Below are positions 1 through 9,800 of a DNA stretch of 28,053 bases, in pieces. Source of the DNA: a virus; IMG/VR virus record IMGVR_UViG_3300023196_003495, positions 1 through 28,053 of that record; one strand, 5' to 3'. The notes beneath the pieces are model-generated. The model worked only from the letters and a program-made list of their open reading frames with translations. It was not told the DNA's origin and searched no databases. Position numbers and translations under genes: made by a program. How positions within the stretch are numbered: position 1 is the first letter of the stretch; every line of letters begins with the position of its first letter.

Positions 1-2211
1 GGAGTTTCTACAATTGATCATATCTATGATGATCATGGTGTTGTATTTGGTGTTAAGTATGCCAACCCATATTCCATCAGAACAATTGTAGATGATAATA
101 AATTTGAAGTTGATGTATTGAAAGTTGGTTTTGCACATACATATGTTCCTAGCAGAAGAAGAGGCGTTCCTAGTGGAGAAGCGGCCGCATATTATTCTGG
201 TCTAACATTCGGATCTGGTTATTTTGGTGCAATTAACGTAGATGTTGAAGAAGTTGGTCATGAAGGAACTAATGCAACAATCACTGCTACTGCAGGTGTC
301 GGTGGAACAGCGATCTTCTCAATTACTAACGCTGGAACAGGTTATACATCTCCAACAATTAATATTGAAGATCCAAATTACTCTGAAATGCCTGTAGTGG
401 GTGTATCTCGTGTTTCTGTTGGCGAAACAACTGATTCTGGATTCGCTGCGAAACTTAATGTTATTGTTTCTGCTTCTACAACAACAGGTATTGGTTCGAC
501 AGTGTTTGAAGCTAGTGGATTTAGACTTGCTGATACTGGATTTGGATTTAGACGTGGTGATAAGTTCAAACCAGTCGGTTTAGTTACTGCTACTGGAGTG
601 GGAACCATCTTTACTGACATGATCTTTGAAGTTACTGAAATTTCAAATGATACATTCTCATCTTGGAACTTCGGACAAGTTGACTATATTGACTCAATTA
701 GTTCTCTGCAAAATGGTGTGAGAACTAGATTCCCTCTAAATTTGAATGGAGCTAGTCTCAGTTTCCAGAAGGATGAGCAAAATCCACAATCAGCACTAAT
801 TGATCTTGATGCTGTTCTTCTAGTATTTGTGAACGGCGTGATACAAACTCCTGGAAAAGATTACTTCTTCTCTGGTGGTACAAGTTTCAATTTTAACTTT
901 ACGGCTGCACCACTCAGATCTGATAATATTGCCATCTATTTCTATAGAGGAACTAAGGATGTTGATAGTAAGATTGTTACTGTCTTTGAATCACTCAAAG
1001 CTGGTGATATATTAAGATTGAAAGGTGATCGTTCTAGCTCAATTTTTGAGCAAAATGATAGAGTTCTAAGTGCTATTGTTGAATCTGAAAAAGTAGAAAC
1101 AAATATCTATAGAAATCAGGGCATTAATGAAAATATATTCAGACCAATTGATGTAACTAAGCAAAAGAGAGATTTGGTTATCTTTGAAGAAAAGATTACT
1201 AAAATTCGCGATTCGCTTGAAGCGCAGATTATGCCAGTTGCTAAGGTAATTAAAAACTTTAGTTCTAGTGATACTGAAATATTCCTTGACAATGCAGACT
1301 TCTTCCAGTATGAAGAAAATGCACCTGGAGCAAATCTAGCAGAAGTTGTTTGTGATGCAGACATTATTGGATATCAAAATGTAGTTGCAGCAGCTGCTAC
1401 TGCTACCGTTTCTGCTGCTGGAACAATTAGTGAAATTACAATTGTTGATGGTGGTTCTGGTTATCCTGATGGTGCAATTGAAATTAAGATTCAAGCACCT
1501 AAAAAGGTTGATAATTCACTATTCAACATCATTGGTATTGGTGGTACCGCAGAATTGACTGGAACTGCTTCTGGTGGTCAATTGACCAGTGTTACAATCG
1601 ATGAACCTGGATTTGGTTACACACATACAAATGTTCCACAAGTAATTGTTGAACTTGCAAAACCAATCAAAGATACAATTTTAGAAGCAGAAGTTATCCT
1701 AGGTTATTCTGGTATTATCACAGGTATTGGAACAACCACTGGAATTTCTGGACACCCCCTCGCAATGAAGTTTGAATTAGATCTATCCAAATCTGGTAGT
1801 CCAGCTCTACTGCAAACTTTATTAGTTGGATATCCAATCGTGGTTCAGAATACTACTGTTGTTGGAACAGGAATCACATCAGTTGACAGTTCTGACTCTG
1901 AAATTGTGGGCATCAGCACAATTGTTGATAACATCTATTATGTAAGTGGCATTTCATTTAATGGGAATGTTGGTGTTATAACATCTAATATCAAGTCTGA
2001 TACTATTACATCTGGCATTTCTTCAAACGGAGATTATGTTGGTGAATTCTCTTGGGGCAAACTGAGCAGCTTCAATAGAGTTGAGGGTGCATTATCATTT
2101 GAACCCAACGGAAATACATATGACGTTGGTCTGAGTACGTACCCAACTGTAACCAGAAAAGGTTTTGGATTAAGGAATACTGGAAACATATCCAAGAAGG
2201 TATTCATCTAA
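1..2211 (+). CDS. Virion structural protein, 5'-partial (gp7 position, baseplate wedge region)
   Basis: The reading frame is open from base 1, so the gene starts left of the window. The TTG at 118 lies in the middle of continuous coding sequence and is not a credible start. At least 736 codons are visible, ending at TAA 2209-2211. The product is Gly/Ser/Thr/Ile-rich and looks beta-structured. It has no Cys-rich or enzymatic motif. Three GxGY-type segments are visible: TNAGTGYTSPTI near 325-360, DGGSGYPDGAI near 1447-1480 and EPGFGYTHTNVP near 1600-1635. A more helical, charged stretch lies near 1100-1260. It sits directly upstream of gp8, where T4 has gp7, so a baseplate wedge or peripheral baseplate role is inferred from position. 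I do not recognise clear sequence similarity to T4 gp7. A tail appendage protein is the alternative. Confidence 0.75.
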   Translation, partial: GVSTIDHIYDDHGVVFGVKYANPYSIRTIVDDNKFEVDVLKVGFAHTYVPSRRRGVPSGEAAAYYSGLTFGSGYFGAINVDVEEVGHEGTNATITATAGVGGTAIFSITNAGTGYTSPTINIEDPNYSEMPVVGVSRVSVGETTDSGFAAKLNVIVSASTTTGIGSTVFEASGFRLADTGFGFRRGDKFKPVGLVTATGVGTIFTDMIFEVTEISNDTFSSWNFGQVDYIDSISSLQNGVRTRFPLNLNGASLSFQKDEQNPQSALIDLDAVLLVFVNGVIQTPGKDYFFSGGTSFNFNFTAAPLRSDNIAIYFYRGTKDVDSKIVTVFESLKAGDILRLKGDRSSSIFEQNDRVLSAIVESEKVETNIYRNQGINENIFRPIDVTKQKRDLVIFEEKITKIRDSLEAQIMPVAKVIKNFSSSDTEIFLDNADFFQYEENAPGANLAEVVCDADIIGYQNVVAAAATATVSAAGTISEITIVDGGSGYPDGAIEIKIQAPKKVDNSLFNIIGIGGTAELTGTASGGQLTSVTIDEPGFGYTHTNVPQVIVELAKPIKDTILEAEVILGYSGIITGIGTTTGISGHPLAMKFELDLSKSGSPALLQTLLVGYPIVVQNTTVVGTGITSVDSSDSEIVGISTIVDNIYYVSGISFNGNVGVITSNIKSDTITSGISSNGDYVGEFSWGKLSSFNRVEGALSFEPNGNTYDVGLSTYPTVTRKGFGLRNTGNISKKVFI

Positions 2212-2215
2212 ACAA

Positions 2216-2223
2216 TATAAATA
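2216..2223 (+). promoter_or_regulatory. T4-type late promoter box, TATAAATA
   Basis: This is an exact match to the T4 late promoter -10 box TATAAATA. It lies in the 39-nt gap after the preceding stop, 27 nt before the gp8 ATG. T4-like phages read such boxes with the gp55 late sigma factor and a sliding clamp. The predicted transcript would have a leader of about 20 nt. Confidence 0.7.
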
Positions 2224-2250
2224 AAAAAAACCCCAGAGTAAGTACCAATA

Positions 2251-3813
2251 ATGGCTTCTATTGTAACGGACCAATTTAGAATATTGAATGTCAATAACTT
2301 TATTGAGTCTGTAGAGAATTCCAATAACTCTTACTATATCTTTACGTCCCTACCAAATCCTTCACTATCGGTTGGATTTGGTAGAACTGCAGATTGGAAT
2401 ACTAATGCAGCTGGTGCTCCCAGCCCTATTGATAATAACAATTATTCAAATCATGTTTATGATACTACAATGTTTGGTAGGAAAGTTACCAACTCAAATG
2501 TTAGAAGAATTGTAAAACGAGTTGACTGGACTCAAGGAACAATTTATGAAAAATATAGACATGACTACAGCATTAATAACGTTTCTCCAGTAACTGGATC
2601 CACACGTTTATATGATGCTAGATATTTTGTAATGAACGCTGAATATAGAGTTTATATTTGTATTGATAATGGATCTACATATTCAAACTTGATTGGTAAT
2701 GCCTCTCAGGACGAACCAGGATTCACAGATTTAGAACCAACTAGAGCTGGTGAGAGTGGAGATGGTTATATTTGGAAATATCTATTTACTGTTAACCCAG
2801 CAGATATTATCAAATTTGATTCTACTGAATATATCACTCTACCATCAAATTGGTTAGGTTCTACGGATTCTCAGATTCAAGCTGTTAGATCTGCTGGAAA
2901 TTCAGATATCAATGAAAACCAATTAAAGCATATTAGCATTGAGAGGTCTGGATTTGGATATGGTCTAGGTCTTGATATTGAGGTTGATATTTTAGGAGAT
3001 GGTGAGGGTGGAAAGGCTATTATTTCTACAGATAGTAGTGGTAGGATTGTAACCGCTCAAGTCTCTTCTGGTGGAAAAGGTTATAGTTATGGTATTGTTG
3101 ATTTAGGACCAATTCAGTCTGGTAGTATTTCAGAACTTGCTACACTAATTCCAATCATTCCACCCTCAAAGGGTCATGGGTATGATTTGTATAAGGAATT
3201 GGGGGCAGAAAAAGTTCTCCTATACACAAGATTTGATGATAGTACGGCAAACTTCCCAACAGATACACAATTCGCGCAAATTGGTATTGTAAAAAATCCA
3301 ACTTCTTTGGGATCAACTAGTGTCTATAAAGATAATAACTTTTCATTAGTTGATGCTCTCAAATTGGTAAATGTTACTGGAAGCTTGACTGTTGGAGATC
3401 AGATTAAGCAAGTGGTAGGAACAACTACAGCTACTGGTTATGTGGTTTCATTTGACGAACAAACTAATGTAGTTAAGTATACTCAAGATAGATCACTATA
3501 TTTTAATAAAACATCGGGTGATCAGAGAGACTATGTTGGAGTTTCTTCTGAAGCAAGAGTTGTGAAATTTGAGTCGTCATCTGAAAATGTAAATTCTACT
3601 GGTGGTTTCTCGGCATCTGTCGATTCTACATTTAGTGGAATCACTACAGTTATTGCTGATACTACAATAAATCTAGGTGTAAACTTCGCAGATGGAGTCG
3701 CTCAACCTCAGATAAATAAGAGGTCAGGTGAAATAATTTATCTTGATAATCGCCCCACTGTAGCGAGAAATGCTCGCCAAAAAGAAGATATCAAAGTAGT
3801 ACTGGAATTCTAA
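2251..3813 (+). CDS. 8: Baseplate wedge subunit gp8
   Basis: gp8 is a structural subunit of the T4 baseplate wedge. The N-terminus (IVTDQFRILNVNNF, then FGRTADWN) and the segment GDGYIWKYLFTVNPAD near residues 168-185 match T4 gp8, which has the form GDGYVWEYLF. The C-terminus GEIIYLDNRP followed by EDIKVVLEF matches T4 GEMIYMENRP and EEINILFTF. At 520 residues it is much longer than T4 gp8 (334). The extra length lies roughly between residues 215 and 490 and carries GxGY segments (RSGFGYGLGLDI, SSGGKGYSYGIV) and a VGDQIKQVVGTTTATGYV module. The ATG is placed 27 nt after a perfect late promoter box. The leader has only weak Shine-Dalgarno character. Identity is firm; the role of the inserted part is unknown. 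Confidence 0.93.
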   Translation: MASIVTDQFRILNVNNFIESVENSNNSYYIFTSLPNPSLSVGFGRTADWNTNAAGAPSPIDNNNYSNHVYDTTMFGRKVTNSNVRRIVKRVDWTQGTIYEKYRHDYSINNVSPVTGSTRLYDARYFVMNAEYRVYICIDNGSTYSNLIGNASQDEPGFTDLEPTRAGESGDGYIWKYLFTVNPADIIKFDSTEYITLPSNWLGSTDSQIQAVRSAGNSDINENQLKHISIERSGFGYGLGLDIEVDILGDGEGGKAIISTDSSGRIVTAQVSSGGKGYSYGIVDLGPIQSGSISELATLIPIIPPSKGHGYDLYKELGAEKVLLYTRFDDSTANFPTDTQFAQIGIVKNPTSLGSTSVYKDNNFSLVDALKLVNVTGSLTVGDQIKQVVGTTTATGYVVSFDEQTNVVKYTQDRSLYFNKTSGDQRDYVGVSSEARVVKFESSSENVNSTGGFSASVDSTFSGITTVIADTTINLGVNFADGVAQPQINKRSGEIIYLDNRPTVARNARQKEDIKVVLEF

Positions 3814-3817
3814 GAAA

Positions 3818-6800
3818 ATGCCCCAAAAGACTAATTTAAACGTCTCACCATATTTTGACGATTTTAATTCTGATAGTGATTATTACAAGGTTTTATTTAA
3901 ACCTGGATTCCCAATACAAGCCAGGGAATTAAATAGTCTCCAGACTATGCTGCAGGGGCAAATTGAAAATTTTGCCGATCACTTTTTTAAAGATGGTGCA
4001 GTAGTAATTCCTGGGGGAATTACTTATGATGAAGATTATTATGCGGTCAAAATAAATGCAAATTTCTTAGGACTATCGGTATCTACTTACATTGACCAGT
4101 TTGTAGGGAAAAGAATTAGGGGTCAAAATTCACAAGTTACTGCAACAGTTTCAAAAATTCTATCCGCAAATGACTCCGAAACAGGAGATCTTACCATCTA
4201 TGTTAAGTATTTAAATTCTGCAATTACCCAAGAATTTACTGCATTTGAAGATGGTGAACTTTTAATTGCAGATGAAACTGTCATTTATGGAAACACCACC
4301 ATCGATGCAGGATCTTCTTTTTCTCAGGTAATTCCCCAGAATGCTACAGCAATTGGATCTGCTATTAATATTGATGATGGTATTTATTTTGTCAGAGGAT
4401 ACTTTGCACGAGTTGAGAAGCAGAGTATTCTTCTAGATCAATATTCAAATACCCCAACATATAGAGTTGGTCTAAACATTATTGAGACCAGTGTAAATTC
4501 TAGTGAAGACACTAGTCTATATGACAATGCAAGAGGATTTAATAATTTCTCAGCTCCTGGTGCTGATAGATTTAAGTTTGAATTAAAATTAGTAAAGAAA
4601 GATATTGATGATATTGACGATAAAACTTTTGTAGAATTACTTCGTATCATTGACGGCGAGATTGTAAAACTTCAACGAAAAAACGAATATGATCATCTAA
4701 GAGATTATTTTGCGAAAAGAACTTTTGAGGAATCTGGAGATTATGTAGTAACTCCATTTAACTTTAACGTTGAAGAGAGTTTAAACGATGAGCAAAACAA
4801 TAATGGTATTTTTGGTAGTGATCAAATAACTAGAGATGGTGCTATTCCATCTGAAGATATTGCATGTTTGCAGATTGGTCCAGGAAAGGCATATGTCAAA
4901 GGATATGATGTTCAGGTAACAGGGACAAAAATTATTGATTTGCCCAAACCAAGAGATACTAATAATGTCCCTACATCTTTAGTTCCCTTCTCAATGGGAA
5001 ATGTTTTAAGGGTCAATAATGTTTTTGGTACTCCAGTAATTGGTTTAAACAAAGATTCTACTCACGTAGTGGAATTATATGCTCAAAGAACTGGTAGCAA
5101 TACTGCAGGAACTGGGGAAAAAATTGGAGAAGCAAGAGTATATTCTTTTGGTGTCACTGACGATTCATACAAAGATGACGCAACCCTTTGGGATCTAAGA
5201 CTATTTGATATTCAGACTTATACTCAGTTCACATTAAATCAGCAATATTCTTTCTCTAAGGGAACTTACTTTAAAGGTCTAAGTAGTGGAGCTATTGGAT
5301 ATGCTGCTGCAGCATATTCTAGTGGAAATACAGTAACCTTACATCAAGTTGCTGGCAAGTTCCAAGAAGGCGAGCAAATCTCAATTGATGGAATCACAGA
5401 ATATAATAGATCCATTAGAGATATTAAAACATATTCTCTAAACGATGTAAAATCTGTATATCAAGACGCATCAACTTTAGGTTTAGCATCAGATTTTGTT
5501 GCTGATGTTTCATTAATAACTAGAGTTGCAAATGGGTTTGGTATTACAGATAAGATACAAATTACTTCTGGTGGATCAGTAACATCTGCAGGTCGTAAAT
5601 TTACTGGAATTGCTACTAATACCATTATTCAATATCAAAATCCAGCACATACTGATGTTTCATATAATAGAGTAACTGAAGTTTCTTCAGATGGCAACAC
5701 TATGACTGTTGTGTCTGTTCCCGATATTAGTAGTGTTAATAAAGGATCTCTTCCTGGTTCAACCATTGAAGTTGATTTTAGAGCAACTTCTGCAGAATTT
5801 ATTTTTGGAGATACCCAAGGATCTTTAGTTGTTCCACTATCAAATAGAAATATTGCATCAGTAAATCTTAGTAAGGCTAATTTACCAATCTATAAGCAGA
5901 TTGATAGCCTTTCCACAGATGCTTTTGGTAAGTTGACGACAACTGTAGATGCAATATCAGGAATTACTAGTTCTGTATTTGAAACATTTGATTCTGAAAG
6001 ATATTCACTTCATTATTCTGATGGGTCAATTGAAAATCTTACTGGAGATCAATTTACTATAGGTTCTGATGGAAATTCTATTACAATTGAAGGTCTAACT
6101 GCAAATCAAAGTAATGTAACACTAATTACAACAATCAAAAAGCAAGGTTTAAGATCTAAGGTAAAAATTTATACTAGAAGTACAAAAGTAACTATAGATA
6201 AGTCAAAATTTAGAACGGCTGGTATTTCGTCTAATACTTCAAATGGACTTGATTTCAATTCATTCTATGGTTTAAGAGTAGAAGATGAAGAGATCTCACT
6301 AAACAGACCAGATGTTGTCAAAGTCTTGGGTATATTTGAATCTACAAATTCAGCAGATCCAGTCTTAGATAAACTCACCTTTGAGAGTGGTATAACATTA
6401 AATACAAACTCCGTTTTAGGTGAAAAAATTAGTGGTCCTAACAACAGGGCTCTTGCCCAAATTGTTACTAGACTTTCTAGTACAGAAGTTGAAGTTGTAT
6501 ATCTAAATGAAGATAGATTTACTCCTGGAGAGCAGATTACATTTGAAGAATCTGGTATTGTTGCTGGATTGCAAGGAATTACTGGTGGTTTATATATTGA
6601 TAGAACAGATGAATTTACTATGGATAAAGGTCAAAGACCAGATATCTATGATTATTCTAGAATTGTAAGGAATAGAGGTTCTGCAGAGCCAGCAAAACGT
6701 CTCACAGTAATCTATGATCACTATACAATTGCAGATACTGATGAAGGTGATGCATTTACGGTATTGTCATATAGTGGAGATAGATATACAAAAGATGTTC

Positions 6801-9800
6801 CATCATTACAACTACCAAGTGGAGATTCTAGATCTGGTGTAGAAGTAAGAGTTACTGATACTATTGACTTTAGACCTAGAGTTTCAAATTTCACGTCAAC
6901 AACATCATCACCTTTTGATTATGATTCAAGAGATTTCTCTACTACTGGTAGTACAACCACTGTTATACCAAAACCAGATGAGAGTACTCTAATTTCATAT
7001 GATTATTATCTACCTAGAATGGATAGATTGATTCTCACTAAAGAAGGAGTATTTAAAGTAATACAAGGAACATCTGCAGATAAACCATCTGTACCATTTA
7101 TTGTTGAACCTTCAATGACTTTAGGTACCATCGTGTACCCAGCGTATCTCTATGATGTGAGTGATGTAAGAATCATTCAAGTTGATAATAGAAGATATAC
7201 TATGAGAGATATTGGTATTATCGAAGATAGGGTCCAAAACTTGGAAGAAGTTTCTTCACTATCACTACTTGAGTTAGAGACAAGATCTCTACAAATTACT
7301 GACAAGGATGGTTTAGATAGATTTAAAACAGGTTTCTTTGTAGATGATTTCACTAGCAGCAATTTCTTAGATCTTGCACAAACAACATGTCAGGTTGATC
7401 TTGGAATTGATCATTTATCCACACCGACAGATAGACTAACCTTTACACCGCAACTTGCACCAGATGTAGTTCCACAGGCCAAGGCATTTAATTTTGGATC
7501 AGATTACACTCTGCTTGATGGCAATCTTAGAAAAACTGGAAACGTTGTAAGTATAGATTATGAAGAGATTCTTGCAACACAACAACCATTTGCAACCAGA
7601 ACTGAAAATGTAAACCCATTTAATATTATTGAATGGGTCGGAAGCATTACACTGGAACCTGCAAGAGATTCTTGGACTACTAACTTAACAAATACCAACA
7701 AAAACACAGTTGAAAGGTTCCAAACTATTAACACTGGAAGAACAATTCGTACTGTTGGTGACGTTAGTATTGGCAATGGTGGACCTGCTGGAGGAAGAGT
7801 TGCTGGTATTACTAGAACACAATCAACATCATCGCAAACTAATAGTTGGCAGACTAGGGCTCTAACAAATATTGATGCTAGTATTGATATTAATGAAACT
7901 CAAGATCCTTTCATGAGATCTAGAAACGTTGAGTTCAAAAGTGAAGGTCTAAAACCATTTACAAGATATTATGCATTTATGGACGGTTCCAATAGACTGG
8001 ATGTAATTCCAAAACTATTGGAAGTTAATAATGTAAATGGGTCTTTCCAAGTTGGTGAAACCGTAGATGGTTTCAATACCAATGGCATAAGAATTATTAC
8101 ATTTAGAATTTGTACTCCAAATCACAAGAATGGTCCATTTGATGCACCGACAACAACGTTTGATGTAAATCCATACGATAGAGAACTTTCTCTTTTAAAT
8201 TCTGAGTCATATAACGCATCATCAACATACTTAAACATTGACACTGAATCACTTGCAATTGCCCAGCAGGGAAGTTTCTTTGGAAGACTTGTAGCAGATA
8301 TGACCTTTATTGGTCAGACTAGTAATGCTCAAGCTGATTTAAATTTTGTAAGACTTGTAAGTGATAGTTTTGGAAGTGTGTATGGATCCTTCTTCTTCAG
8401 AGATCCTGAAGGATCTCCAAGGTTTAGAACTGGAACTAGAACATTCAAGTTAACAACCAGTCCTACTGATGCAATATCTATTGTTGGAGATTTGACTAAT
8501 AGTGATGCTGAAGCACCGTTTACTGGAACTGGTATTACTAGAAGAACAACCTTGAATCTCCAGCAAACTGCGATGACGACTACAAGGAGGGATACTACTA
8601 CAACTATTACAAATAATCTACAATTTAGATTTGCACCACCTCCACCACCAGTTATCATCAGGAGAACTATTGACAGAACTGTCACTGTTAATAGAACTAT
8701 TATTAGGCGCGTGGAGAGGAGAGACCCTCTAGCTCAGACTTTCTTGACTGACAATAAAGGATACTTCTTGACTTCTGTTGACATTTATATGTTTACAAAA
8801 GATGAAAGAACACCATTAACTGTAGAAATTCGTACTGTTGAACTTGGAACACCAACTTTATTCTTAGCGTCTGAAGAATCACAAATTGTTCTACAACCAA
8901 GTCAAGTAAATGTTTCTGATGATGGAAGTGTAGCAACTAGAGTGACTTTCAAATCACCAGTTCCACTTCTACCAGAAACAGAATATGCAATTGTACTCCT
9001 ATCACCAACCAGTGATAATTACACTGCGTGGATTGCAAGGCTGGGAGAAAGAACTGTGAATACTGCAGAACTTCCTGGTCCAGAGTCTGTTCTTTACACC
9101 CAACAATATGGTGCTGGTTCTCTATTCAAGTCACAGAATGGTTCCACATGGACTCCAACTCAGTTTGAGGACTTAAAGTTCACTGTCAATAAGTGTGAGT
9201 TTGCACATAAAACTGGAACAGCAACATTCTTTAACCCTGACATATCATTTGATTCTGATATTCTACCACTGCTACCAAATAATCCAATCAAATCTCTACC
9301 AAGAAAATTAAAGGTAGGAATTACCACTGTAGAAACAACTGATATGCAGGAGATCTTAACTCCTGGTAGAAAAGTTGGTTACGGTGAAACTGGTAGTGAA
9401 GCTGCTCTAACTGCATTCATTGAGAATGTTGGTGGACCCGTTGCAAATCTTGCAGTAAGTCTGGTTGGAACTGGATATTCAAATGGAACATACAACAATG
9501 TTAATTTCTTCTCCTTAACGGGGTCTGGAAGCGGCGCTGTGGGCGTTGTAACAATTTCTAGTAGTGGTTTAAGTGCAGTGTCAATTACAACGCCTGGAGA
9601 GGGTTTCCTGGTGGGTGAGACGCTTGGTATTCAAACCAGTGATGTTACCAAAGGTATTGGAGCCAATTTTACTGTTACCAATATTACTGGTTATGATACT
9701 CTATACACAACAAACGTTCAAGGAGAGAACTTCTCTCAAGATGATCCTCTAGTTTACTATGATGGAGCGACAAAAGTTTCTGTTGGAGATACAGTTATTC

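Noticed and set aside
118-120. TTG as the start of the first gene
   Set aside because: The frame is open and equally coding-like from base 1 (GVSTIDHIYDDHGVVFGVKY), so the gene is simply cut by the window edge.
3711-3718. GATAAATA inside gp8 as promoter for the giant gene
   Set aside because: It lies 99 nt before the start codon, far from the 27-44 nt spacing of the other boxes, and within conserved coding sequence. It cannot be excluded, but is not supported.
8329-8685. 118-aa minus-strand ORF and the other minus-strand ORFs
   Set aside because: All lie opposite strongly supported plus-strand genes, have no ribosome binding sites or recognisable domains, and follow from the codon composition of the true genes.
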